The notes under the pieces are model-generated. The model ran no database searches, was not told the DNA's origin, and worked only from the letters and a program-made list of their open reading frames with translations. The position numbers and the translations under genes were made by a program. From Heterostelium album PN500 (taxonomy: Eukaryota > Evosea > Eumycetozoa > Acytosteliales > Acytosteliaceae): a stretch of 64,000 bases of DNA. Below, in pieces: positions 1 to 12,088 of the stretch (position 1 is the first letter of the stretch; each line of letters begins with the position of its first letter). The stretch covers positions 1,370,435 to 1,434,434 of the forward strand of contig NW_008805072.1 in assembly GCF_000004825.1 (NCBI RefSeq), written 5' to 3'.

Positions 1-513
1 AACAACAGTGTTAACTATGTTGAATGATCTTATCAATGCTTCTTTAACTTTATTCAGAACCTTGTTCTCATTCTTTGGACTTGAACCCTTTCCTTGACAA
101 CTTGGATCAACTAAAGCAACAGCCATTTCTTTCATTGTAGTTTTGTTCTTGGCTTGGATTACTGAAAATCCACCAACTTTAGTTGGTCCTCTATTGTCGA
201 TGGTGATTATAGTATTTCTCTTCTGGTTGTTTGCCACATCTGTCATCTTCGTAAAAAGTGCAGAAAATGGTAGATTTTCAACTTCTCTTATAAACTCTAT
301 TATAGTTTAGAAAATTTACATTAATTGATTGATGAATTTCAAATGATGAGATAATATTAAATTATTACCATTCTTATTATCGTATCTTCCAAAGTTGTTT
401 ATTGGAGGTCCGTCGTTGTTGGCAACATCGACATTATCATCAGCATTTGATGAGTAGACTATCAAAACTAAAAATATAAAAAGTATACTAAAAGAAAGAT
501 TTAAAAATTTCAT
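1..513 (-). CDS. Small secreted protein, paralogue of the next gene; 3' end cut by window edge
   Basis: I read two exons, 369-513 and below 296, joined in phase 1. The start at 513 was chosen because MKFLNLSFSILFIFLVLIVY is a typical signal peptide; the longer frame upstream has no such signal. The mature part begins with an Asp/Asn-rich stretch. Exon 2 then carries a compact domain with LPFSALF, TIITIDNRGPTK and a single Cys in DPSCQGKG. The same pattern, with the same phase-1 intron after about 50 residues, occurs in the neighbour at 1157-1717, so the two look like a tandem duplication. No stop is seen before position 1, so the C-terminus is missing. Secretion is well supported; function is unknown and I recognise no family. 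Confidence 0.72.
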
Positions 514-1156
514 AATTATAGCTAGTTTTAGAAATTGATTGATTGATTGATTGATGTTACAAAAAAATAATATCATCCACAATGCCAATACTTGATATTT
601 AAAGATAAAAAATATAAATCGTTTGGTCAACCTTAAGATTAAATTAAACACCCACCTCTTAATTATCATAAGATTTCAATCTAAAAATGAATGATGCACA
701 CATGTACACATTAACTACTTTCCCACACACACTGTTAATTATTCTTTGTACACAATAATTTGAATCGAAAATTAACAACAGTTGATATCGTTATAAAGGA
801 TAATCCCTTTCTATATATAGTATTCTGATTCATTTAGTTCGCTCTCAAAAACATTAAGTAAATATTAATAATAACTATATTATTTCAATATTAACAACCC
901 ATCTTCCAAGTTTGCCGAAATGACGACATCATTCTTTATATATTTCCTAGGGGATCTAGATACCAGTTGGTATTGTAAATGGAGAACTATATTTTTAAGT
1001 TACTTTAAGAAAAACAATAAATATTATAAAATCATTATTATTATTATTATTCTGTGATATGTTTAGATAAAAAATATTAGAATTAAATTAATAAAAATCA
1101 TTTAAAGTTTGTTTAAAAATTAATGAGGTTGTTATAAAACAAAGAAATTATTTAAT
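514..1156. other. Intergenic, 643 bp
   Basis: This AT-rich spacer lies between two minus-strand secreted-protein genes and should hold the promoter of the upstream-truncated gene. It contains a short GATT tetranucleotide repeat near 534-555 and a mildly GC-richer patch near 900-980. I see no coding exon or RNA gene. Confidence 0.5.
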
Positions 1157-1717
1157 TTATTGACATCTAACAATAAAAATTCTACTTGTATCATATGAAC
1201 GTATTGCAGCTTCTTTAATATTTCTTAATATTAGTTGTCTATCATTCTCGTTCTGTTTGTTGGCACACAGTGGACTTGTAAACACTACAGAAATACTATT
1301 TTTTTGTTTGACTGCAACGACTTTGGTTTGAGTTACAAAGTAACCATCTTTGGTTTTACCTCCTTGATCAATTCTTATTGGAGCATTTCTTGGTTTGCCA
1401 CTTGATAGATCGTATTGGGGTTCTCCGAATGCTTTATCATAAGGTAAAAGTAAAATCTCTTTGGTAACATCTTTAAATAAATCAAAACATAATAACAAAA
1501 TTATTATTAGTAATTTATATATGGAAATCACTTAATATTTTAATAAATTATTATAGTTACCTTCTTTTTTTTGATAAACAGGTGTTTCACTTGTTCTAAA
1601 TATTGGACCTTGTGTAATATTAACGGTTAAAGGTTTATCAGTAAGTTCAAGTTCTACGGCATTACTGGTACTAGAAAATAGTACAAAGATAACAAAAAGA
1701 GCTAAGAAATATTGCAT
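1157..1717 (-). CDS. Small secreted protein (156 aa), tandem paralogue
   Basis: Exons 1561-1717 and 1157-1470 join in phase 1, giving 156 residues. The first 23 or so residues (MQYFLALFVIFVLFSSTSNA) form a signal peptide with an AxA-like cleavage site. The remainder has no membrane segment. Exon 2 shares a pattern with the gene at 1-513: LPY or LPF, an acidic/Gly stretch with ID..G.TK.G.F, a QTK or QAK motif, and a lone Cys after a Ser. The shared intron position and phase support common origin. Likely an extracellular protein of a lineage-restricted family. I do not recognise the fold and offer no function. Confidence 0.75.
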
Positions 1718-2391
1718 TTTAATCAACTTGATTTAATAAAATGATTGTTTATCTTTTAAAATATTATATGATTATATAATTGTTGTTTGTTTAAAATTTG
1801 ATAATAAAAAAATTTATTTAATTAAAATAAATAATTAAGAATTCATCTTTTAATATTTTTAACTATCATACAAATATATTTGATCTAGATTTATCACATC
1901 AATAAATCAGAGTTCAATATATATATGTCTTTTTACAATCTAAACCCCTAATCTAAAAGTTTTTGTTCAAGTCAGAAACATATTATTTAAAATTTTTATA
2001 AATCAACATTAACAATTGCTTTGTAAATTATAATAAATGATTTGAAATTAGTTTAATTTCTAGAAATTATTATATTTGTCTGTTGCAACCATTATTATAA
2101 TATTTATAATCATTATCATTATCATTATTATTTGTCCAGGTTGATCATTACTTTATTGATTTTCACTTTTTGATCAACACATTATTATTATTATATTATA
2201 AGTTATAAAAAAATAACACATTATAACTTTGATTGATATTAAAAACAGTTTACAAAATGATCACAATTAAAATAAATCTTTTTTTTTTTTTTTGTTTTTT
2301 TTTTTAATTTTTGGCGGAATTATAATGTGCAAGACTTATTGTCATTTTAAAAATAACAATATTATCACACAATTTGATATCAAAAATAAAG
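1718..2391. other. Divergent intergenic, 674 bp
   Basis: The spacer separates a minus-strand secreted-protein gene from the plus-strand NAA50 gene, so it should hold both promoters. It is AT-rich with ATT repeats around 2090-2130 and a long T-run at 2279-2306. No coding or RNA gene is seen. Confidence 0.5.
2279..2306 (+). promoter_or_regulatory. Oligo-dT tract upstream of NAA50
   Basis: A nearly uninterrupted T-run lies about 90 bp before the NAA50 start codon. Dictyostelid core promoters are known to carry T-rich stretches close to transcription starts. Assigning it a promoter role here is inference from position. Confidence 0.3.
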
Positions 2392-3051
2392 ATGACAGCA
2401 GATAAAACATTCAATAGCTATATAGATTTAGGTGATCTTACAGATAAGAATATAGGTCAGCTCAAGTTGCTCAATTCTTCTGTTTTGCCTGTCAGTTACG
2501 ATGAGAAATTCTACAATAAATTATTACAACCAAACGGTTTCATTACAAAATTGGGTTAGTATCAGTTAATCTCAAATAATGCATCCCTTTTGCAATAGTA
2601 GTTAAATAATCTAACTAAGTTTTCTAAATTATATTCAAATCAAATAGCATATTTCAACGATATTGTAGTTGGTGCTGTTTCTTGCAGAATCGATCAAGCA
2701 GGAAATGAACAATCATTATATATTATGACTTTTTGTGTATTAGCAAAATATAGAAGTTTGGGAATAGGTCTGTTAGCTTATGTTATATAACGATGTATTA
2801 TATAGATGAATAAACTAACTCTAAATGAATGATGATATTATATGTTAACAGGTAAAAAGTTGTTAGAGTTTGTTGAACAAACATGTAAGAATACCTATTC
2901 AAAGATTACATTGCATGTACAAATCAACTCAGAGGCAATCGAGTTTTACAAGAAATATGGATTCACCATTGATTCTACCATTAGCAACTACTATCGTGAT
3001 ATCGAACCAGCTGACTGTCACTTGATGGTAAAGCAAATCCCAAAGAAGTAA
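2392..3051 (+). CDS. naa50: N-alpha-acetyltransferase 50 (NAA50, GNAT fold)
   Basis: Exons 2392-2554, 2648-2767 and 2852-3051 give 160 residues, close to the usual length of about 165-170. The protein acetylates N-terminal Met of proteins and is known as a NatA-associated enzyme in other eukaryotes. The join restores the family order: IDLGDLTDKNIGQLK, FPVSY-like LPVSYDEKFY, AYFNDIVVGAVSCR, YIMTF, then the acetyl-CoA loop YRSLGIGKK, the HVQIN strand, FYKKYGF, and YYRDIEPADCH near the C-terminus. The second splice falls inside the acetyl-CoA loop, so the family match confirms it. The start at 2392 was preferred because upstream codons are not ATG. Confidence is high. Confidence 0.93.
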
Positions 3052-3076
3052 ACAAACAAACAAACAAACAAACAAA
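3049..3076 (+). repeat. AAAC tetranucleotide repeat at the NAA50 stop codon
   Basis: About seven copies of AAAC begin inside the NAA50 stop codon and run into the 3' untranslated region. They are followed by CAA-rich sequence. Length change here would not alter the protein. Confidence 0.8.
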
Positions 3077-3726
3077 TAATAACAACAACAACAAAGCCAT
3101 TAAAAAAGAATAATCTAAACTATTATTCTTATTCAAATCATTACTTATTGTTTTGATATAACAAATTTATATAATATATATTCTTTATTTTTATTTTTAT
3201 TTATTTTTAAAAACAACTTATTGATATAGTATTCAGAAAAAAAAAGCAACAAGAACAACAACAACAACAAAAACAACAACAAACTAGAATGAATACAAAA
3301 GATCGAACAGAACGAATACAAATTGATATCAATACCAGGAGTAACATACTTATTCTAAAATAATAATAATAGTAAAGTGACTGTTAAATATGTATCAAAT
3401 CAATTTATATTATTCTGATATGATGTGATACAAATCAGATTCGATGGAATGAATAGAATCGATTCCAAATGGTAATGGAATAAATCCACATCCCTTGCCT
3501 ATACTAAAACAGGGCATACAACACGAGAAATAGTTTTAAAACAAACCGTTGCAAAACTTTTATATTATTTTTTAATTTTTTTTGAATTTTCTTTTAAAAC
3601 ATGATTTATTGATGTTGTTTGCATTTTCAATTTCGAAAACTTAATCTTATAAATATCTTTATCTTTTTAAAGATATCTTTTATTTATTTGTAAACTTTAT
3701 TTAATTATTTGTACATACATTGAAAG
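3077..3726. other. Intergenic, 650 bp
   Basis: The region holds the NAA50 3' end and the promoter of the transporter gene. CAA-rich stretches occur around 3250-3290, and a somewhat GC-richer patch lies at 3420-3540. No gene is supported. Confidence 0.5.
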
Positions 3727-4872
3727 ATGACATCTAATTCATCGTTTACGAAAGTAGATTTCTTTACAAAAGTAAAATCTAGTTTGGCAGGTCTTGCAAT
3801 TGGAGGAGTGTTTGGATATGCATTGCAACGATCGAATGTCTATTTGCCATCGGTCATTCAGGGTCAAATGGACTTTAGTGATTTCACAATGTTAAAGATG
3901 TTCATGACCGCCGCACTCACCAGTTCACTCTCAATCACCTTGCTAGACTATGAACGTTTGTTCAAGGTTGAACACTTGCCCGTTATGTGGAAGCGTAATT
4001 TGATCGGTGGTCTTGTTATGGGTGCCGGTATTTACTTGACCGGTGCCTGTCCGGGAACTGTACTGGCACAGGTCGGTGCCGGTTTGCCATCGGCTTACTA
4101 CACATTCTTGGGTGGATTGGCTGGAAGTGCTCTCTACTCCTATTGCAATTCTCTGGTTGAGAAGATACTACCAACTGACACTGCTGACAAAAAACCGGCA
4201 CTCGATCAGCGATTGGGTGTTCCATTGGCCAAAGTAACGATTCCTTTCGCAACAGCGTTGATTGCCGTCCTCGCAGTCCTCGAAAAGTTCGTACCATGGA
4301 CAACTTCCAGTATTTCCATTCTCCAATCGTTCCAGACCACCAGATGGGCACCGTACGCTGCCGGTTTGGTTGTTGGTTTGTTACAGATTCCATCGTACAT
4401 CCTTGGAAAGAACGGTTTGGGAACATCATCTGCTTATGTCACCATGTCATCAAAGGTGTGCTCATTACTCGAGACCGTTTCATCGTCTTGCTACTTTAAG
4501 AAATTCAATAGTGGAATTCGTCAATTCTACGGACCAGCACTCAATATCGGTATGATCTTGGGTGCATACTATTCATCGCAAACCGCTTTGGTACCAGCAG
4601 CCGCTAAACTTTTGACACACTCGCCTCTCTACTACTTTGGATCGGGTGCTATTCTCTTATTTGGTGCTCGTTTAGCTAATGGATGCACATCTGGTCATGG
4701 ATTAACAGGAATGGCCAAAATGGAAAGTAAGTTAAAAGTCAAATCAAATGAAGTAAACTAAATAACACTACTAATTAATTTTTTTTTTCGAAACATTTTA
4801 AAAGTTGGTTCATTTATTTCAGTTGCTGCTTTATTTGGAGGAGGTATTGCCACTTGTTATCTATTAAAATAA
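3727..4872 (+). CDS. YeeE/YedE (Sulf_transp) family membrane transporter
   Basis: Exons 3727-4726 and 4823-4872 join in phase 1 to give 349 residues. The protein has many membrane segments arranged as two related halves. Each half carries the family's signature cysteine loop: GACPGTVLAQVGAG near residue 108, and NGCTSGHGLTG near residue 320. In bacteria, members of this family (TsuA, YedE) take up thiosulfate or other sulfur compounds through these cysteines. The small second exon supplies the last membrane helix (ALFGGGIATCY), which the unspliced frame lacks. The family is mainly prokaryotic, with some fungal and protist members, so old transfer from bacteria is plausible; the intron argues that the gene is long settled. 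Substrate and membrane location are not shown by the sequence. Confidence 0.85.
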
Positions 4873-7247
4873 ATATAGCTGCTATTTAAAACATTGTAAT
4901 CATTTATTTCTCTTTTAAATTATATTTGTTAAATTTTTTGATTAACTTTTTCTTTCTAAAAAAAAACAATCAGTCAAATCATTCTTCTAAATCTGAACAA
5001 TCAAATTAACTGAACATAATGTTTGCAAACATTATATGATCACATTCATCTATCAATAGTTGTTCAATAAACACATTGGCAATAGGCAGTATCATTAGAT
5101 TTATAATAATAATAATTATCACAACAATAATCATGTGCAATATTGTATACTGTTATGCATTTGCATGCTGTATTAAAAGATTTATCTACAATTAAAACAA
5201 TAAGCTACACTACTACTACTATTACTACTGTCATCAATCATTTTGTTATAGTTGTTTTACGTCGATTCATTTAGTGGTGGTGATGGTTAGATAGATCTAT
5301 CAATTAATATTCTTTTACCCAAACAACATAACTCCAAAACCAAATCAACGTATTATTAACATCACTATCGAACACAACAAATACATTCAACATAACATAA
5401 CATAACCTTCATCTCTAACATCATTATGATCATGTAAACATTTTTGTTTAACCATTATCAAGTCAAACCAAAGGGAAAAAGTGAATTGGTTATTATTAGA
5501 CACCATGAAAATAGATTGAAAAATACAAACAAACAAGAAAAAAAACAACAACAAAACAATACTACATTTTTGATAATAAATAAACAAACTATTAGTTTAA
5601 AAAAAGTGTAAATTCAATAAACAACAAAGATATATAAAAAAAAAACATAATACATCATCTTGTCACACACCTACACACATATACATGATGATCCACAACA
5701 ACCACGCTCAACAACTCTCACATTAACGAGTTATGTATTGTTTTTTGGGATAACACAACAAAAAAAAAAAAAACAGTAGACGAAAGTTGTGGTTTTCATA
5801 ATATTTATATGTTTGTGTGTTGTGTTATGTGTTTGATAGATTATTTACTCAATTATCAATTTTTTTTTGATTTAATTTAGTTTGGAATTAAAAAAAAATC
5901 ACACTACCTTTATTACTTAATCTGGAAAATAAATAACAACAACACAAGCTTTTAAGTAGATTGTTGTTAAGGGGTGATTGATGAAACACACACACACACA
6001 CACATAAACACATATTTCTCAAACTAAGAAAAATAATAATGATAAATAAAATATCCAACAAACACAAAGAATTAAAAATCATTATCAAAAACTAAAACGA
6101 AATGAATAAATGAATATGCAAACGGTGAGCTGAGACTATTTGAATTGTAAAAATAAAGAGTTTCGTATTAGTTGTAGTTGTGAATATGCATTATTATTAA
6201 GTATATTTCATTAGAGTTAGAAAAAGATAGATTGAAACAATAAAGTATAGAACAACCAACAACCAACATCAATATTCACAAACACATCAACTCAACAACA
6301 ACAACACTATCATCATCTTCCAATAACCTTGGAAATAAAGAAATTAATTTCCACTCAACAACAACAACAACAACAACATCAATATATATGTTTATTTTAT
6401 TATCCCCAATAGAGTTAATTGTCATCCATATTGATAATAATAACAATAGTTTAGTTAGATTGGTTTTGTCATCTCTAAACAGTCAGTGATTTTATACTAC
6501 TCTCTGTTATTTATAACAAGAACATCACGCAACAACAACAGCTTCAACCAAACACTATATTTTTAATTTTATATCATTTTTAGATAGATTTGGAATAATA
6601 ATATCATTTATATCGAATTAGGCAATAATAAAAACTAAAACCGTCGCTTTACTTTACAAAAAGACAATAATTGCTTTTCAATTTATAAATATTATTTTAT
6701 TACAATTATTTTCTTTTATACCAATTAGTATACTCGAATCAAAATTAATATTCTCAAATCAACCAACCTAATTAAATAATAAAACAATTTAATAAGAAAG
6801 TGGAGAGAGTGAGAAAGAAAAATAGAAGAGAGAGAAAACACTAACTTTTTGGTATGTTTAATCATAAAATCAATTATTTGCTTCTTTAACTAACTTTGAC
6901 AAAAATATCCATTTTGGTAATAATTGGATATTCTTTCTTTACTAAAAATATTCCAATCACATCACAAAAAAATATAATAATTTAATTTTAATTTTATTTC
7001 TAATTATATTCATATTTATATATTATTTATTATTTCCATTTTTAACTTAATACTTATTTATTATCCAAAAAAAAAAATTACAAAAAATACTTTATTATAG
7101 TCGAAATAATAATAGTATTAATAATATTTGAATGAATATATAGATTATCTTTATTTATTAATATATATAGTATTTTATTTTCATTTATATATATTCATCA
7201 ATTTTTTTAGAATATATTTTTATTTATTTATATAAATTAGATAAAAA
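4873..7247. other. Long intergenic region, 2.4 kb, CA-rich on the plus strand
   Basis: No convincing coding exon is seen here. The two longest minus-strand frames (5387-5587 and 5888-6088) are low-complexity, Phe/Cys-rich translations of CA-rich DNA. The plus strand is rich in AAC, ACA and CAA words between about 5100 and 6550, and more AT-rich after 6560. It lies upstream of the surface-protein gene at 7248, so it may be a large promoter or leader region. Confidence 0.5.
5986..6004 (+). repeat. CA dinucleotide microsatellite
   Basis: Nine to ten uninterrupted CA units lie in the long CA-rich gap. Confidence 0.85.
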
Positions 7248-10200
7248 ATGAATTTATATTTTAAAAAATTTATTATTTTTATATTTATATTATTTATTGT
7301 TGCTTTGTGTAGTGGAGATGGTAAGTTCAATAATTAATAGTTATTTTTTTTTCCAGATTATTAATAATTATTATTTTTTAAAAAAATAATGTGAAATATA
7401 GTGAATGTAAATGATGAAAATAGTACACCACCTGTTTCAAATCCAAATTCATTGACACCAGACACAACAGATATACCGACACCTTCATCATCTTCAGCAA
7501 CACCAATATCATCATCGTCGTCATCGTCAACATCACCAAAAGATTCATCATCTTCATCATCTTCATCATCATCATCTCATTCAGAAGAATCATCTTCAGA
7601 AGGATCTGCAGCAATATCACCTACCGTTGGAACCAAATCAAATACATTTAAAACTGATTTTCCGATTATCACCATTGTGAACACCAAAAAGTCAAACAAT
7701 GCATCAGTTCCTTATGTTCTTAGTCAAATTCAAGATAATGAATCAGAGAGAAATTGTAAAGGCAAAACTTTTTGTACACTTGCCGGTGATCTCACTGCAA
7801 AATCTGTCTTTAATGTATCATGTAAGTTTGAATTTTTTAATTTACCAATAGATAATTCATTTATTAATTTCTAATATTAAATAGATGCAAGTGCTTATGA
7901 TAAATGTATAGGCATGTTATCAAATATTTATTCAAGAGATGGTTCTGTACATTGTAAAATATCTACATACAACACTGAAACTGGTAAATATCTATCATTT
8001 AGCATCAGTTTAAAAATATTTTTAAATATTAATTTATTTTATTATTTATAGAAAAAATGGTTTCAAAAAATTTTAATATAAACAAAAAATGTACAAATAT
8101 CGCTATTGATGATAGATTTATTTGGATTACCTATGACAATATTTTAGAAGTATTTACACACGAAGAGGATTGCGGTGGAAGTAAGTTTTTGAAATACAAT
8201 TTAAAATTTTATCATTTTATTAACAACTGTTTTTATTTTTTGTATAGTTTTACCAACTGATAAGGGAAAGAAATTTGTTAATGGTTCAACATATATTTTC
8301 TCAGATCCAAATTCCAGACCAGACAGAGCCATCTATGTTTATCAATATTCATCACAAGTACTTTCAAAGTATACTTATCCAACCAGTTTGAATTCACTTA
8401 CCGAAGTCAGTAAGGTAAATGTTGGAAAAGCATGTCATATTTCACCAATTGGTATACCAGACAAAGTTTCTGTCAGTTATCCAGATGGTTTTAGAATTTT
8501 TAAAGTTAGTACATCTCAGTCCAGAAACTTTGAAGTCGGTGATTCTAGTACTGGAACCGACTTTTGTGGTCCATTCGTTCAAAATGGTTTAGATGTTGTA
8601 AGTATAAAATTATAATTAAAATAATCTTTATTGTCTTGTTATTAATATTTTATTTATTATTAGTTCTCTTTACCAAAAGTAGGAGGAAAACAATTTATTA
8701 AAATTGTACCTGGTTTGGAGATTCATGTTAGCAAACCTTGTGTCAATTCATCAAATGGTAGAATCGTTATTGAAGGTAGTACCGAAAGATACAACTTCAC
8801 TTGGAACGATATCAATTCGACTTCACCAATCAGAAATATGTTGACTAAAGGCATTTACACTGTTACTATCACTGCAAGAGAGATTGATGTTTCGAATGTA
8901 AAGGAGATCGAAGTTTACCCACCAAATGATCCAACTCATGCCAATGTAATCGGTACATGCCAAGGTGAATCGTACGGTGGACTAAACTTCTCACTGCCAA
9001 GAGATCCTCATTTAAATTACACTTATGTCCTGGTTGATGGCAACTTCACCCACATCAATTCATCTGGTTTCTTTGATGGATTAAAGTCCAAAAACTACAC
9101 TGTAAACATTACAACAGTCGATCAATATGAATTCCAATGTAACTATTCTGTTTCACTAAACGTAATAGAAGGAAGTAAGTTGAAAAAAAAAAACATTCTA
9201 AAAAATATTTTACTAATGACTTGATATCTTATAAAAGTGATGCCACCAAAACCAGTTATTGTTACTCAAGGTTCTACTTGTTTCAATAAATCGGATGCAA
9301 CCATTACAATTATGAATTATCAGCCTGAAAGATATGTTTATAAATTGTATCCACCGTCACCTGTACCAATCAACAATGGAACCTATATTAATCTTTTTGG
9401 ATCAACTGTTAAAGATTACAATCTTATGGTATATAATGCTAAAGCAGGTCTACAATGTAAAACAATAGCAATCATAACATTACCAGAACCACCAAGTAAG
9501 TAATATATATTAAAACAAACAGTTTTTTATTAATTTATTAATTACCAATTATTTCCAAGAATTCAAATTCCCATTTTTTAATATTACCAAACCACCTCAA
9601 TGTTATGGAAAGAATTCATCAATGACAATTGAGGTTATCAAAGGTTTAGAATGTATTTTATCACATACCACCAACAAACTTATATATGGATCGTATCTCA
9701 GTGCAAACGGTACCAACTTTTATAGAAATCTACCTGCAGGAAACTATTCTTTAGAGTGCTTTGTACCGTCTCGTGATGGATCAATATGTAACAAGAAAAC
9801 GACCTTCATCAACATCAACCAACCAACTCGTGTTCATCTCAATTCAACAAAGCTGAATCCCAAGTGCAACAGAGATGGTAAGGAGAATATGTTGCTATAT
9901 GCATATGGAGGAGTACCCATCAACGGATCGTCCTACATGTTCGTAGGAAAGTATGCCAATGCCACTGGTCCAGCACTGAATGTCTCTTACTGGGTCGACG
10001 GTGTATACTCTGTCAATATTACAGATGCACAGGGTTGTGTAACCACCTATGACAACTTTACAATTAGCAGACCATCTGCATGTGCTCTGGTGCTGGATCA
10101 ACATGGAATACCAATCAAAGGTGGTGGATTCTCTCTGATCCAACCAGGAAATGATTTAGCACTTGCACTAGGTGTTGGACTTGGAGTTGGAATTCCTGTT

Positions 10201-10332
10201 CTCGTTGCAGCAATCGTAGGAGGTGTATTTTTATATCGTAGAAGACAACGGGCAACTATCACTCCATCTCGAGCACCAAACACAATACCAATATATCTAG
10301 GAGGTAAAATCCAAAATATCGACAATTATTAG
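7248..10332 (+). CDS. Type I surface glycoprotein with repeated beta domains (870 aa)
   Basis: Eight exons (7248-7320, 7402-7821, 7885-7983, 8052-8180, 8248-8597, 8664-9174, 9238-9495, 9560-10332) join without a frame break. The order is: a signal peptide (residues 1-23); a Ser/Thr/Pro-rich stalk with long Ser runs (about 25-90); a Cys-containing ectodomain rich in N-glycosylation sites; repeated domains ending in motifs such as LPAGNYSL, DGVYSVNITDAQGC; one membrane helix (ALALGVGLGVGIPVLVAAIV, about residue 815); then a short basic tail starting YRRRQR. The repeats resemble SprB or PKD-like extracellular beta domains, and the gene at 58832-62891 shares them. A role in adhesion or recognition is inference. 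The ATG follows an A-run and is the only good start with a signal peptide. The last exon could hide another small intron near 10300. Confidence 0.82.
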
Positions 10333-10406
10333 ATAATTATAAATTTATAATATATAGTATAGTAGAAAAATATCATCATTAAATACTTATTTAATAAAAA
10401 ATAATT

Positions 10407-10426
10407 AAAAAAAAAAAAAAAAAAAA
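10407..10426 (+). repeat. Poly-A tract between convergent genes
   Basis: About 20 A residues sit between the 3' ends of the convergent genes at 7248-10332 and 10486-11874. The spacer is only about 150 bp, so the two transcripts' 3' ends may overlap. Confidence 0.7.
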
Positions 10427-10485
10427 GTAGTATAATCGATAACACAAATATATAAAGAGGTATTTACAAAACTAATTGTTATAAT

Positions 10486-11874
10486 TTATATTTGTTCGAT
10501 TGGTTTAATTTGAGTTGTAGGGTTGGTTGGTGATGAAGTAGTAGTATTTTGAGGTTGTTGTTGTTGAGCTTCCATTCTTTGTTCCAATGCTTTCATTGCG
10601 AGAGCTCTTCTTCTGTCTACATCTACTGATGTTACAGGTGCACCACCTGCTGTTGTTGTTCCACTCGATGCTTGGAAACCTTGACCAGTATTATATGATG
10701 GTAGAATCGATGTTCCACTGTGTGCTGAAACCAACTTTAATTTGGTAGCAATCTTGTAAAATATATTTGAAACAAATTGAATTGGTGGTCTAGATTATAC
10801 AAATATTCAATAACTCATTAGTAATCCTCATACAATTGTGAGAAAATAACTATATACATACTGAATTGGATCAGGGAAAAATGTTGAGAATGCGAATGAT
10901 TCACTTCTATCACCTTTGACACCACCTTTTAATTGGTAGAATCTCAAGTAGAACCATCCAAAGTATGCACCAAAGATAATAAATGGTAAGGTATGTCCAG
11001 ATGAGAGACCGAGAAGTGTGAGTACTACACTAATGGCAATCGATATCGATGCCAAATACTTTACTCTTATTGTGGAAAACAAAAATGTGATCTCTTGTTC
11101 TGGTATCAATTGTTTCAATGCGACTGTGAATGCTGTAATTATACCTGAAAATCCACAAATGTTTGTTGCATATCTATAGAAATAATAATATATATATTAA
11201 AATACAAGAGATACTATGATAAATTATTGTTATTATACATACAAAAACATTGGGTTACCGCTAAACATAAAGAGGAACGTAAATAAAAAGAATGTTCCTA
11301 CACCAGACAATACATTGACAACCATTATAAACTTTAAGAATTCAGTTGAGCCCCATACTGGTTCCAAGTATTTACCCAATAAAAGTAAGAAAACTATATT
11401 AATTATACCCTATAAAAAATTAATAAAAAGAGTAGTTAGCTTAATTTGAAAGACAATCATCATTGTACATTTAGAAATGACATACTGAAAATAGATATAT
11501 TTCATATAAACCTGCAGTGAATAGTGTCCATAAAAAGAAATATGGTGGTCCAATACTATATATTTAGTTTAATAGTTATCATTGATTATTAGAATGAGTG
11601 TGCAGTCATATAGTTTAGAGTAATGATATATACATACGACCCTGCATTAATTGATAAATAAGAAATAGTTTGCGAACCAAAGAATACACCTATAAACAAA
11701 AAGAATGCTAATACACCTGCAATAGTCTTACTAAGTCTAGGTAGATTGTTAAATGGATTACCATTGGCCTAAATTATAGAAAATGAGATAAAATCAAGTA
11801 AGTTTACCAATATATACTTATTACTACTACTACTAAAAACAATAGATATTTACATATGTAGTTGATGATTCCAT
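10486..11874 (-). CDS. tmem115: TMEM115 family membrane protein (DUF1751, rhomboid-like)
   Basis: Six exons (11854-11874, 11638-11768, 11486-11555, 11243-11409, 10862-11173, 10486-10789) give 334 residues. The family is a Golgi membrane protein with a rhomboid-like fold but no protease residues, implicated in retrograde Golgi-to-ER traffic. Matches include a first helix after NLPRLSK, the GPPYFFLWTLFTAG and LLGKYLEPVWGS helices, GFSGI, GWFYLRFYQ, and SFAFSTFFPDPIQP, then a cytoplasmic tail with DRRRALAMKALEQRM; all resemble the animal protein in order. The tail ends in Gln/Thr/Pro-rich sequence. The first exon codes only seven residues, so the start is less sure than the rest. Confidence 0.88.
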
Positions 11875-12088
11875 CTTTGTCTTGATAAATAAATAAATAA
11901 ATAAAATAGATATCAAATCTATCAATTTATATTGATTTGAACAAACTTATGAGCTTTGTGTTAAATTAAAAAAAAATATGTAAATTAATTGTTTTTTTTT
12001 TTTTTTCATATTTTTATGAGACTTCTCATTGTCCACGTGTCAATTCACAACAAATATTTATATTTATGATTTATTTATTTAGATTAGA

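Noticed and set aside
4016-4555. Overlapping frames inside the transporter gene
   Set aside because: They are shadows of the main frame on both strands, with no independent support.
5387-6088. Two minus-strand frames (5387-5587 and 5888-6088) as small genes
   Set aside because: Both translate CA-rich DNA into Phe/Cys/Leu-rich low-complexity peptides without introns, signals or known domains.
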